From NCBI GenBank assembly GCA_934047225.1, contig OW203986.1:18541221-18605220 (forward strand): a stretch of DNA of 64,000 nt, written 5' to 3'. This document shows positions 9,313-19,806 of the stretch, piece by piece (within the stretch, counting starts at the first letter, position 1; each line of letters opens with the position of its first letter). The stretch comes from Ypsolopha sequella (taxonomy: Eukaryota; Arthropoda; Insecta; Lepidoptera; Ypsolophidae). Under the pieces are notes generated by a model that worked only from the letters and a program-made list of their open reading frames with translations, was not told the DNA's origin and ran no database searches. A program made the translations under genes and the position numbers.

Positions 9313-12294
9313 GTGCCTACCCTCACTCAATTAAAAGAGCTTGATTTACACCTAAACATCCAAGAAAGAAACCACGACAACTGGAATCAATTTATAGTTG
9401 AAATACCTACTCAACGAAATTCACTGATAACACTGCATGTTAACATCAGATCAATGATAAAAAACTTCGCTCAGCTGGAGGTCATCGCTTCAAACAGCAC
9501 GCGCCTTATTCACGTCATCGTAGTTACAGAGGCTAACGTCTCAACCGAGTGCGTTAAATTGTTTGAGCTACAAGACTACGAAATGTTTACTGAACTAAGA
9601 AAAAATAGAAAAGGAGGTGGTATTATTATATATGTGCATAACAGTGTTACATTCAATAGAAAACCAATTTCAACTAGTAGTTTTGAGTGCATCTTAGGAA
9701 CAATAGAAACCAAATTTAATTTTAAGATGGATATTTATGCTATTTATAGACCACCAAACTTAAATAAAGACCTATTTATCACCGAGTTATCTCGACTCAT
9801 ATATATACATTCGATTAAAAGCAATGCGATAGTATTAGGAGACATAAATATTGACCTGAAAAAATCAGACCCAATAACAATAAAATACCTAAACTCACTC
9901 AGTGGAATAGGATTCGACTGCGGAATTAGTCAATACACACGAATTGAGATGCGAGACGGTCGTATTACTAAGTCATGCATTGACCATATATTTATACGTA
10001 GCATGGCCGATAACTATGATCGGGACATAAAAACAGAGGTGATAAACAATGCACTGGCCGACCACTTTATAACCTGTTTTGCTATCACAGATCAAACTGA
10101 TACAAACTGCGGCGGCCAAAGCAAAAAAGTTCATAAATTAGATAATAATAAGGTCCAATTTGAACTACGTAATATTGACTGGAGTAAAGCACTATTATAT
10201 GATGACCCTAACGATGTGCTTAACTTTATTATGGATAAGTTTACTTATATCTATGATAAATGTAAATATAAAACAAACATTTATTTAAATAAAAGGAAAA
10301 CATGTAAATGGATAAGTGAGAAAATTAAGAACATGTGTCAAAAAAGAGACGAACTATTTAAAATTTGGAAAAATGATGAAAGCAATGTTCAAAATAGATT
10401 ACTTTATAATAAATATAGAAATAAAACAAATAAACATGTAAATATAGTAAAAAATAATCATATAAAAAAGGAAGTGTCAACAAATTTTAAAAATCCAAAA
10501 AAGGTATGGGAAATTATAAATAGATTATGCGGCAAAATAACAAAATCTATTGATGAAGTTATATTAAAAACATTTAAAGCAGATACACGTTCCATATCGA
10601 ATAACTTTGCCAAAGAATTTAAAAATAATGTAAAAAATATATGCACAAATTGTAATATTCCATTACTTGATAAAAACATATACATAAGGAACACCGAAGT
10701 ATCAATGAAAATACACAAAGCGAAAAACGAGGTCATAGAAGCAATAATTAAACATTTGAACGACAAAAAAAGTCCTGGCTTCGACGGAATACGCGCGTCT
10801 GACATAAAATGTATAAATAAAAACATAACACCAGTTATTACACACTTAATAAATAGATGCATTTACACCTCTATGTATCCAGACAAATTAAAAATTGGAA
10901 CTATAAGACCTATACATAAAAAGGGAAGCTATAAGGATATAAATAATTATAGACCTATAACGATATTGTCGTGTATTGATAAAATAGTCGAAAAATATTT
11001 TGGTCATGAAATAAACAAATATCTTGGTAAAAACAACATAATAAATAATAAACAATTTGGCTTCCAGAAAAAACGAAATACGTCACAATTATTATGTAAG
11101 TTTACTAACGAAGTAAATAAGTGCTTAAATAATAAATTACATGTAATTGCAATTTTTATCGACTTCAGCAAAGCCTTTGACACTTTGAATTATAATACCT
11201 TATATTCAAAGCTCGAGCAAAACGGTATACAGGGCCCTTTTTTAAAATTCTTTAAAAACTATCACACCAATCGCTGTACAACTGTTAAAATAGCTGGAAA
11301 ACATAGCAGTATGATACCTACTGATGAGGGTACAGCCCAAGGATCAATATTTGCACCGTTAGAGTACCTAATCTATGTAAATGATATGCCTAACATATTT
11401 TCGGAGGGGTCTGTATATCAGTTTGCTGACGATACTTGCATGATAGTAGCTCATAATAACATAAATGATGCTCAAAACACAATGCAAAAGAACTTTGATT
11501 TAATTTGCAAGTGGTCGCATGATGTTGGACTGGTCATTAACTACAACAAAACAAAAGTTATGCATATACATTCCCCATACATAAAAGCAAAGGCCAGCCC
11601 GTCTATCATCGCGCATAATCACTCTTGTATGCATCAAACCAAATACAAAGGGTGTAACTGTGAACCCTTAGAATTAGTAACAAAACATACCTACCTGGGA
11701 CTGACTATTGATTATAAATTTAACTGGGGATCGCACATTGAGCATATATGCAATAAACTTAGGTCTATTTTGTGTAAGTTGTCAATTCTTAAGTATAAAT
11801 TACCGTACAATACACTCCGAATGTTATACATGTCACTGGCTGACTCTGTAATTAGTTATGGCCTTAGTAGTTACGGGAGAACATACAAAACATATGTTGA
11901 AAACATTTATACAATGCAACTTCGTTTACTTAAAACTATTGTGCCTTTGTCTATTAGACATAAATACATAGAAGACGAATTATTTAAATACTGCAAAGTC
12001 ATAAATGTTTTCAACAAAGTAAAAATGGACACTATTTGTGAGGAGTACGACAAAGTTGACCAAATACAAAAAAAAACAAGACCAAATCAACTTCGTAAAC
12101 TGACATACTTACCGACATACAAACTACCCTCCTACAACAATAGCTATGGGACTCGCACTTGGGAGTACATGCTACCAAAGATATTAAACGAACTACCAAG
12201 TGAAATTATAAGTCAACTGAATCGTAATCCTCACAAAATAAAAACTATTTTAAAGTGTCACTATCTCGATACAAAAATTTATAAAATTAAATAA
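9313..12294 (+). CDS. LINE2 ORF2: APE endonuclease and reverse transcriptase
   Basis: The endonuclease shows LHVNIRS (catalytic Asn), VTEAN, IYRPPN, LGDINID, CIDHIF and LADHF. The RT core has IRPIHKKGSYKDINNYRPIT, IFIDFSKAFDTLNY, EGTAQGSIFAPLEYLIYVND and QFADDT (about residue 702). A Cys/His-rich insert lies after the palm (HNHSCMHQTKYKGCNCE). Length near 990 aa matches a complete ORF2. The frame opens with GTG at 9313 immediately after an in-frame TAA (9310-9312), and the next ATG is beyond the essential Asn, so a mutated initiator or non-AUG start/reinitiation 21 nt after the ORF1 stop is likely. The coding frame is otherwise intact. It differs strongly from LINE1 ORF2, so the two are separate lineages. 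Confidence 0.9.
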   Translation: MPTLTQLKELDLHLNIQERNHDNWNQFIVEIPTQRNSLITLHVNIRSMIKNFAQLEVIASNSTRLIHVIVVTEANVSTECVKLFELQDYEMFTELRKNRKGGGIIIYVHNSVTFNRKPISTSSFECILGTIETKFNFKMDIYAIYRPPNLNKDLFITELSRLIYIHSIKSNAIVLGDINIDLKKSDPITIKYLNSLSGIGFDCGISQYTRIEMRDGRITKSCIDHIFIRSMADNYDRDIKTEVINNALADHFITCFAITDQTDTNCGGQSKKVHKLDNNKVQFELRNIDWSKALLYDDPNDVLNFIMDKFTYIYDKCKYKTNIYLNKRKTCKWISEKIKNMCQKRDELFKIWKNDESNVQNRLLYNKYRNKTNKHVNIVKNNHIKKEVSTNFKNPKKVWEIINRLCGKITKSIDEVILKTFKADTRSISNNFAKEFKNNVKNICTNCNIPLLDKNIYIRNTEVSMKIHKAKNEVIEAIIKHLNDKKSPGFDGIRASDIKCINKNITPVITHLINRCIYTSMYPDKLKIGTIRPIHKKGSYKDINNYRPITILSCIDKIVEKYFGHEINKYLGKNNIINNKQFGFQKKRNTSQLLCKFTNEVNKCLNNKLHVIAIFIDFSKAFDTLNYNTLYSKLEQNGIQGPFLKFFKNYHTNRCTTVKIAGKHSSMIPTDEGTAQGSIFAPLEYLIYVNDMPNIFSEGSVYQFADDTCMIVAHNNINDAQNTMQKNFDLICKWSHDVGLVINYNKTKVMHIHSPYIKAKASPSIIAHNHSCMHQTKYKGCNCEPLELVTKHTYLGLTIDYKFNWGSHIEHICNKLRSILCKLSILKYKLPYNTLRMLYMSLADSVISYGLSSYGRTYKTYVENIYTMQLRLLKTIVPLSIRHKYIEDELFKYCKVINVFNKVKMDTICEEYDKVDQIQKKTRPNQLRKLTYLPTYKLPSYNNSYGTRTWEYMLPKILNELPSEIISQLNRNPHKIKTILKCHYLDTKIYKIK

Positions 12295-12604
12295 GTAAAA
12301 TTTTAGTTGTGAGCGCTTGCAGCGACACATAAACCTCTTTATGGTTTCCGTTAGCTGTATAAGTTTTATAATATTGTATATTTTTCTTGTTTTTACTCAA
12401 TAAACGCATAAAAAAAAAAAATTTATTGTTTTATTGACATGAATGTTAATTATGATGTTATTCTAAATGCATCTATATAAAAACTGTTTTATTATTGTGT
12501 ATTATTGTTTTATGAAATTTTGTACGCCTCTGAGGCAAAACATAGAGCACATTAAATATTGTTGTCATCTACGCATGTATACCTATGTTTCACAAATAAA
12601 TTAT

Positions 12605-12629
12605 TTGATTGATTGATTGATTGATTGAC
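12605..12629 (+). repeat. (GATT)n tail of LINE1 3' end
   Basis: Six GATT-like units directly after an AATAAATTA, in the position where related LINE copies in this window carry other short tandem tails. Confidence 0.7.
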
Positions 12630-13085
12630 TAATTTTATTAAAAAAAAACCAACAAAATCGCGAAAGCGATACCTGAAACAAAATCGATAAGAAGTGTGCA
12701 ATAGAGGGTTACAAAAAAATTCATTGACAGTACAAATATGAATCGATTAACGTGGTTTGTGGAAAATGAATACCTTAAAGTTCAACCAAAAACATGTATT
12801 TTTTTATGGCTATACGTAACCTAATTATTGCAACAAAATCATCCGAAAGCTGACATTTTATTTCTGTTTGTATTTTCGTTCCCCTTAAAGGGCACTATCT
12901 TTCACTCTGATTACCGAAATATTCATAATCATTATTTTTTATTTTTTTCCAGTTGACAATTTATTTCATGACATATACACATATATATAATTTTTATTGT
13001 TTTTTATATATTTTATTAGTATGTATTTATCATTATATATTAATACGTTTATCTAATCTATTATTAAAAATAGTACACCACCATT
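12630..13085. other. no gene seen
   Basis: AT-rich sequence with no coding, RNA or clear repeat structure that I can support. Confidence 0.5.
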
Positions 13086-13089
13086 TCAG

Positions 13090-13255
13090 CAATCATTCTA
13101 AACAGTTTCATCCACTCAAAGGTTGTCTGGAAGAGATCGCTTTAAGCGATAAGGCCGCCTGTTGGTGCTACATAATAAGTTAGTTAAAATTAAGTATTTA
13201 TATTTCTGTTCCTTTTTATATGGTGTACAAATAAAGTTGTATCGTATTGTAATGT
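13090..13255 (+). mobile_element. RTE-like LINE 3' end
   Basis: Contains GGAAGAGATCGCTTTAAGCG with the hairpin arms ATCGCTT/AAGCGAT, then GGCCGCCTGTTG and an AATAAAGTTGTATCG end. The same block recurs at 21110-21285. Block and tail type are typical of insect RTE elements; only the 3' UTR remains. Confidence 0.6.
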
Positions 13256-15605
13256 ATAGTAAGTTCCATTTTTTAATTTTGAGGTCCGTACACCCTAAAA
13301 ACAGCCGAATTTTTATATTAGCATATTTTTCTAAATACTCAAACATGACCAATGACCATATGGAACTATTCTAACAGAAAAGAAATATCGTGCATTTATT
13401 TCTTTCATTTTCATTAGGTATATCTGGAATTACTCTTGGGTGCTAGGAAATTTAATAGATATTTTTATAATGTCATCACGTCATAAAAATATGACGAGAA
13501 ATACAATCACCGGGAGCTTGTAAAAACAGACAACGATTGAACAGACATTAGAATTGGGCATATCATGTTCTGTTAAAACTAGGAGGGTCACCTCTCTCCG
13601 CTCCGCTTCGCTCGGCTTCCAAAATGTGTTTACATGTTAACCTAACAGGCTCCTCCTCGTTCCGCTCGTCGTCGTACCTATTTTTGAATTTTGGTTAAAA
13701 AAAAACGATTTCATACTTTACGATCTGCCCAATTCTACGATCTACCCACGATATATATAGATAAATAAAAGGGAAAACAACTGCTTCTAGCATAATGCTG
13801 CAATTTCACCGTTTGCAGTTTAGCCACGTAAATGCTAGTAGTTAGTCATTATAAATTACGTTTAGCAACCCGACTGACACCTGCCGCCACGCTGCCGCTG
13901 CGGTAAAGGAAATGCTGCCGTACCGTCTCGTTTGTCGACACAAAAGAAGCCACCAGCCTCGGACTAATCATAACTCTCGTACCATGATAATCATATGTAG
14001 TTGCATTTTATAACAGAAGTCATACGAGCCGAAAGTATCGTTTTCTAAAATTAAGTATCATAATACTGAGGCATGAATGGACCGCTTTGCATCATCTCGC
14101 TGAATACATTATTAATAACAATTTGTGAGTAGTGAGTAAATCATTTTTCGGTGCATCCGAAACTCAATTATACAAAAAGCTAATAAGGCTGTGTGGTGTG
14201 ATTGACTCCAGATATTAAACTCTTTGATGTATCTCCAAAAACGCCTTAATAAATTTTCTAATTAACTCAGTAAAACAAATTACTTTTACTGGCAATGATA
14301 AGGCTCCCTAGACGACAATTCTTGTACAAAATGTTGCTAAGATAGTGGAGCTAGCCATACAACTTGGAAGTGGTTATACTAAATCTACGATCTGTATATC
14401 CTTCTTACTGACATAAGCATAGATGTTGTATATGGAACTTACAAGTTCAAGAACGTAATTTTTTCATGTTACTTGCATAAAATTACAAAAATAAAGTGTA
14501 GATTCTCTATATACCTTTCTACATTGTAACAGTAACATTAAGTTAATGTTTTATTTTTGTATAAGTAACCGTTCATCTAACAGGGAATTTAAATAATGGT
14601 CAAGTTCAAGTTTCTTGTTAATAATTTTTTTTGTTGAAATTTCATTGTATAAGATTTTAAAACTTTATTTTGAATTACAAGTTCTTGTAAGGCGGCAGCA
14701 AGTTGCATATTATTGCAACACTGAAATAGTAATTTTCTCTATGGCAATGTTTTTGTATAACTTCTGTTACTTCCTGCCTTCCTTGATCGAATGGTGTACA
14801 ATAAACCTGCATCGTGTTATCCCGAATTGTATTTTGTATCGTCGCTGGGCCCTATAGATGAGCAAAAACAACAACCTCGCTCCCGCACAGTATACTAAAT
14901 CTATGGACATAAGTTGAGGTTTTAATGCTTAAGGGGATCCGATTCCTATACAAAAGTTCCGGCCTTTTCCTGAGTTAACCATATGGTTATATGTACTGAA
15001 AATTATGTCAATAATCTTAGTAACGCCACAATAAGTCGCGAATTAATAAAATATATTTTTAAAAATTACCTTTCAAGCACATTTTAGTAATGATATTTCG
15101 TCAAATTCTGACATTGTAGTGGTGCGCACTACGCAGTAACATACAAGCATGTGTGAGTACCTTTTTTACGTATGTGTATATTATGCAACGCTGCCAGATG
15201 TACGGAGCGGGGACGACTGCGGCGTTGCCGCTCCGAATTCTTATTATAATTTCTTCGAAACTGCTAATGCATGCTTTTTTGATTCTAACTAGTGTTGCCA
15301 TTGTGCCAAATGTACCGTAATTTCGGTATGTAATACTAAAATTTTATCTCTTGAAGTCTAAACATTTTCAAGTTATATCTATCATGAATCATGCATGACA
15401 GTAAATACGAAATAAAGAAACAGGTCCTGATTTCAAAATATTTGTATCTCTGAAAACATCAAATACATATATACATATTATATGCTTTGCTTCGCCGATG
15501 TGATGTAGTTAAAATACGGAAAAAGGAAAATTGTGTACTATGTAATTTAAACATGGATGACAAAGAAATTGAAGAAATGAGATTTTAAAATATATATATT
15601 TTTTT
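13256..15605. other. no gene seen
   Basis: AT-rich DNA. A second AATAAA-containing end (near 14790-14830) may be another old LINE tail. Short ORFs here have biased AT-rich composition and no recognisable domain. Confidence 0.4.
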
Positions 15606-15779
15606 ATTTTCCTTCACTGGCGAGAAACAACCAGGATATCGAAACTGCAGCCAAGGAGAGAAAAAAATTCCCCATTATTCTAGCAGATGGCGCTTTCAAA
15701 ATGAACAAAAAGCACAGCTATTATTACCAGGTTTGTGAAATTATTGTTATTTATCACATTTTAGTACTTTTAATATGGG

Positions 15780-15955
15780 GACAGTGGCGTAGCTCAGGCA
15801 GTAAAATGCTGGAGTCTCAATCTCCATACAATCGTAACAGACGTAACAATCGTCGGTGAAATGAGGGTGTACATGTGTGGACTATGACTTTCACCGCACA
15901 GTCCACACTAGGAAAATACCTCTGACACCCCCGCGGGGATTCAAGTTGTGACGAT
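15780..15955 (+). repeat. tRNA-like element (D arm, anticodon arm, extra hairpin)
   Basis: GTGGCGTAGCTCAGGCAGT resembles a tRNA D-arm/A box, followed by a GGAG/CTCC anticodon-like stem. A GTGTGGACT/AGTCCACAC hairpin (15875-15908) and a weak B-box-like GGGGATTCAAG (15937) follow. Best read as a degenerate tRNA-derived SINE, not a functional tRNA. Confidence 0.4.
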
Positions 15956-15956
15956 A

Positions 15957-16226
15957 TATACAAGGTGACTTTTTGATCATCGTCCAAATTCATGCTGGAG
16001 GCTTGATAAGTGATCAGTATCTTGGATCAGTAACAATTTTTGTGAAATTCGTATAATGAAATTTCGGCTTCCCATATAAATTCAGTTCCAGTCCCGAGTG
16101 AATCACTATGGGGAGTTGAAATTTCATTTTACGAATTTTACCAAAATTGTTATTGATGCATGATACCGAGCACTTACCAAGCCACCAGTATGAATTTGGA
16201 CGATGATCAAAAAGTCACCTTGTATA
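15957..16226. mobile_element. palindromic MITE, TIR TATACAAGGTGACTTTTTGA
   Basis: Two arms of about 110 bp, roughly 88% complementary by eye, meet around 16090. The ends are TACAAGGTGAC.../...GTCACCTTGTA with TA or TATA at the target, which suggests a Tc1/mariner-type MITE. It lies inside the intron of the YqaJ-like pseudogene. A related copy at 39355-40372 is itself interrupted. Confidence 0.8.
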
Positions 16227-16681
16227 CTGTAGGGACAATCCTGAAATCGCAAAATAAACATATTTTTATAGATAAGTTAATTTAGCTACAACTATCAAAA
16301 ACCACTAAACTTACACCATGACACATTATTATTTCTTACTTCCTTACGTTATGAACTTATGATTCTCTACTTTCTTCAGTACTTTCACAATTTTATTTTA
16401 TTGCAGGTCTAGGGACAGCTCAAAGTGACAAAAATGAAGTGTTATTTTGTGTGCTTCATAACACCGCTGCAACCCATCACTGTGTGTGGTGGAAGTTGAC
16501 AGGGATGAAGACTTTATACAAGGAATGATACCAAAATTGGTATCGTTTTACCAGAAATAATACTAATGAAAGTAACGAAAAATGCAAGTATTTCTTGTAA
16601 ATAAATAAATCTTATAATTGGTCTTTTTTATTTCATTATAAAAACTTCTCATTATATTTTCATAATAAAATTTCATTCATA

Positions 16682-16975
16682 GCAAAATAATACAAATTAA
16701 AACACAAAAAGAATTTATGATAGGGGATCGAACCTAGATACCATAAATTGCGAAGCAAGCATACGCTACAATGTACCACGCGGTGTCTTGTTGAGGTGAA
16801 CGAAATTTGCTATATTTTCATACATAGCAAAATAATACAAATTTAAAACACAAAAAGAATTTATGATAGGGGATCGAACCTAGATACCATGAATTGCGAA
16901 GTAAGTATACGCTACAATGCGCCACGCGATGTCTTGTTGAGGTGAATGAAATTTGCTATTATTAATTACCTGTAG
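16682..16975 (-). repeat. tandemly duplicated tRNA-like repeat, period 145 bp
   Basis: Units begin at 16682 and 16827 with GCAAAATAATACAAATT. On the minus strand each holds a B box (GGTTCGATCCCC) and an A-box-like TTGTAGCGTATGCTT, as in a tRNA-derived SINE. The copies differ by several point changes, so the duplication is not very recent. Confidence 0.65.
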
Positions 16976-17247
16976 TGACAATTTACATGTGTGGGTAAGA
17001 TTTCTTGTATACACAGAGATCGGTACAATTAAAACTTGTAGGCCAATTTATGTAAAAGTTGAATGATTTATCGATTGTGTAATGATTAGAACTTATCACA
17101 TATGCTTGTATTGGATCGCGAAGTGAGGTTCTGTTTGTTTATATTACAAAGTAAGATCATTAAAAAATTCAATATCAATATTGGCAAAACAGCGCCATCT
17201 CACGAGGATGTGGTGCCTAGCTGCTCGAATCGTTCCCCCTTAATGTA

Positions 17248-17704
17248 GCCGATTCTGAAGACTTTAATTTTAGTTTTAGTGTTGTCAAAACTATATTTTC
17301 ATCATTGCAAAATAGAAGCTAAATTACTTTGGAAAAATTAAAATTTAATTTGGTTTAAAAATCTAAAAAAAAAAAAAAAAGTATTTTGGATAGCAACTGA
17401 GCGAAATAAAATCTGTAAAATACTTAACCAGCCCTCGCGTTCCAGGCTTGCCTAGTTTGAGGACCATTGGAAATAATAAAATGTCAATACCTTTGCTATA
17501 CAATGTAATATACACTTATAATAATGCCTGCTACTTTTAAGTTAATACTAAATTATATAAGTCTGTGTTTTTATTTATAGACAGTGTTAATATTTTGGGT
17601 GTACCTACGAACATTGTAAGATAAATAAAACTTTTTTTATTTTTTATTTTCATTTAAGTTCTGACAGCACTAAAACTAAAATTAAAGCCTTCAGAATCGG
17701 CTTT
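17248..17704. mobile_element. TIR element with ~48-bp inverted ends
   Basis: GCCGATTCTGAAGACTTTAA at 17248 is inverted at 17653-17704 (end CTTCAGAATCGGC). One more copy of the end occurs at 43712. The 457-bp body is AT-rich and non-coding. Confidence 0.65.
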
Positions 17705-18005
17705 AATACCTTTGTCCACGCGGAGCGCGGAATAAGATGTGTTTTTATTACAAAAAGCAGTCGCCCGAGAAAAAGGAAACAGTAAAAATACGAGTAAATA
17801 TAAAACTTGCCATAGCGACAATGAAAATAGATCGAAAAAAAAATACAAAACAAAATGTCAGGAAAATGAAATTATTTTAACAAAACAGCAGCACGTGCAG
17901 GGAAGATGTGATGAGAAACATCTGCAAAGCATCGTACCTACACAATTTTCGGGTTCCTGTGATCAGGTAGTATGTATATAAATATTTATATTTTTCACTG
18001 GTTAA

Positions 18006-19526
18006 GGTTTCTACCAACGCCAACGACCTTGAACTAAGTAACTTTGTAACCATTTTATACGGTAACTATAGCATTTTTTAATAGAAGAAAAATACATAGT
18101 AATCTACATGATACAAATAGTGATGTGGTTTTTCTTGAATTTCATTTTAAAATACAGAAGTGAAGCGAAAAAAATTCTAAGTTTACCCTTATTTCTCGAT
18201 TTTTTGTTCACTTGTAACAACATAACTGCTGCAGTTTTTAACGAAACAGTATGAAAATTTATAAAATTCTAGATAAAATAATATAAAATGATTTGGTTTT
18301 CTCCGTTCTTGGAAATTAATTTTATTTTGGATAAAATAAATTAAAAACACACTATTTTCGCACTTGTCAGCCGCAGCGACTGACGTAACAGCCATGTTGC
18401 AGTGCGAGCTGATAAGGACTTTATTTTAATATGGTTTTCTTCGAAATTTCAACCACCACGAATCGAGTTGCTAATTATTCCGACGGAGCCACCTATCAAT
18501 ACGTAGCCCGTTCGCGGCAAATAAATCTTAACCAATGAGGTACCTATATTAAATCATTGATTTTAGCATTTACTTGTTGACGTGAGGATAAATAGAGTAG
18601 CAAAAACGCGACCAAGGATTCATAAATAGATTTCTGTGTACGGAACCATTATATAAAATAAAAAGCTATAGTTTTTATCTTGGTTTTTCGCTGAAGAACG
18701 GACAGCTGTCAGAAGCAATAACGTGCGGGTTCTGCCACTGACAGCATCGACTGTGAAAAAATAAAATAAATTAAGTACATTTCGCACATCCATGTAAGGG
18801 TGAATGAGAAAAAGGTTTTTACTTTATGCTTTCCGTTTTAACGTCGCGTCGTCGCAACAAAATAAGAATCGTAAATGCAACATTGTTATCGCACAATTGT
18901 AGACTTAAAATAAATAGTTATTTGTCCTTGGCCTAAAATTAAAATTATTTAAAGAATAAAGATTTAACCCTCGAATAGAGCAAGAGACTGCTTGCATTAA
19001 GAGCGGTTTCGCAGCCGGATTGTGAAAACCCCGGTTAAGGTGGCTTCGTCGAAAAAATTTGCAACTCCATTTTGTGGTGGTTAAAATTTCGGACAAAATT
19101 ATATTAAAATAAAGTTCTTATCAGCTCGCACTGCAACATGGCTGTTACGTCAGTCGCTGCGGCTGACAAGTGCAAAAATAGTGTGTTTTTAATTTATTTT
19201 ATCTAAAATAAAATGAATTTCCAAGAACTAAGAAAACCACATCACTTAATATTATTTTGTCTAGAAGTTTATACATTTTTACACTGTTTCGATAAAAAAT
19301 GTAGCAGTTATATTGTTACAAGTGGACAAAAAATCGAGAAATAGGGGTAAACATGGAATTTTCTTGCTTCACTTCTGTACATCCAAATAAAATTCAGAAA
19401 AAACGACATCACTATTTGTATCATGTAGATTACTATGTATTTTTTTTCTATTAAATAATGCTATAGTTACCGTATAAAATGGGTACAAAGTTACTCAGTT
19501 CAAGGTCGTTGGCGTTGAGAGAAATC
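18006..19526. repeat. large inverted repeat, 489-bp arms with 543-bp spacer
   Basis: Arm 18006-18494 is the inverted copy of 19038-19526 over its whole length, roughly 85% identical by eye. Examples are AACGCCAACGACCTTGAACT against its complement at 19491-19517, and CAGCCGCAGCGACTGACGTA against 19145-19164. It may be two inverted copies of one repeat or the TIRs of a foldback element. The spacer holds one end (18993-19035, TTTCGCAGCCGGATTGTGAA) shared with the adjacent palindrome family. Small ORFs inside are not convincing. Confidence 0.75.
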
Positions 19527-19806
19527 TTACATTCAAACTTCACTCCAAAGTTATTCAACAAAATCATAAATGTATTGTGTACGCTGCCATCGCAATGTTT
19601 CCGCGTTGGTTTCTGTAAATTAGAATTTACAATTTTTTAAATTCTAATTTACAGAAACGAATAGATACTTTGCGATGGCAGCGTACACAAAACATATGAA
19701 ATATGGTTTTGTTGAATAACTATTGAGTGAATTTTGAATTTAAGTGTTCTGTTTCGATTAATTAGAAAAAGGCGGGTTTTTCACAATCCGGCTACGAAAC
19801 CGCTCT
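19527..19806. mobile_element. foldback MITE abutting the large inverted repeat
   Basis: 19527-19633 pairs with 19641-19745 through a ~8-nt loop (GTTTCTGTAAATTAGAATTT against AAATTCTAATTTACAGAAAC; also GTGTACGCTGCCATCGCA). A trailing block to 19806 (CACAATCCGGCTACGAAACC) is inverted at 18993-19035 and repeated at 27430-27475, so this family has a terminal domain outside the hairpin. Confidence 0.7.

Larger units (their letters stand above)
8286..12421 (+). mobile_element. LINE2: full-length PHD-ORF1 non-LTR retrotransposon with poly(A) tail
   Basis: Contains ORF1 (8332-9291), ORF2 (9313-12294), a short 3' UTR with AATAAA at 12399-12404 and an A12 tail ending at 12421. It is flanked by AATTTACTG at 8277-8285 and AATTTATTG at 12420-12428, an 8/9 target-site duplication that partly merges with the tail. 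It sits inside the 3' UTR of LINE1 in the same orientation. Confidence 0.75.
3480..12629 (+). mobile_element. LINE1: two-ORF APE-type non-LTR retrotransposon, split by LINE2
   Basis: ORF1 (3605-5176) and ORF2 (5163-8111) are followed by a 3' UTR that runs to about 8276, is interrupted by LINE2 (8286-12421), and appears to resume at 12429-12629, ending in a (GATT)n tail. The resumed part (ACGCCTCTGAGGCA, TAGAGCACAT, then a simple repeat) matches the end of a truncated relative at 37722-38166 (ACGCCTTTCGGCAG, TAGAGCACAT, then a CTTAT repeat). The 5' end is uncertain and may begin upstream of 3480. Confidence 0.75.
15611..16560 (+). pseudogene. YqaJ-type viral-recombinase/nuclease domain gene, two exons, decayed
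   Basis: Exon 1 (15611-15730) reads PSLARNNQDIETAAKE ... FPIILADGAFKMNKKHSYYY-Q, matching the conserved block of YqaJ-like PD-(D/E)XK exonuclease proteins (SARN...IEEA..., then G...LK..H.YYYQ). It ends at CAG|GTTTGTG. Exon 2 starts after TTGCAG at 16407 and continues in phase 0 as V-stop-GQLKVTKMKCYFVCF, where family members read VQGQL...: the expected Gln is a TAG at 16410-16412. A -1/+2-type shift near 16485 is needed to reach VEVDRDEDF and IPKLVSFYQK, ending at TAA 16558. So the domain is recognisable but broken twice. The intron carries a tRNA-like repeat and a palindromic MITE. The N-terminal part of the gene was not found upstream. YqaJ genes occur in many invertebrates and in viruses and mobile elements; origin here is unknown. 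Confidence 0.7.

Noticed and set aside
3100..12780. Similar words on both sides of LINE1 (AACGTGGT...GGAAAATGAATA)
   Set aside because: Too short and diverged to be a target-site duplication; probably copies of one old repeat.
17739..17981. 80-aa Lys/Ser-rich ORF
   Set aside because: No domain, AT-driven composition, located beside a MITE end.
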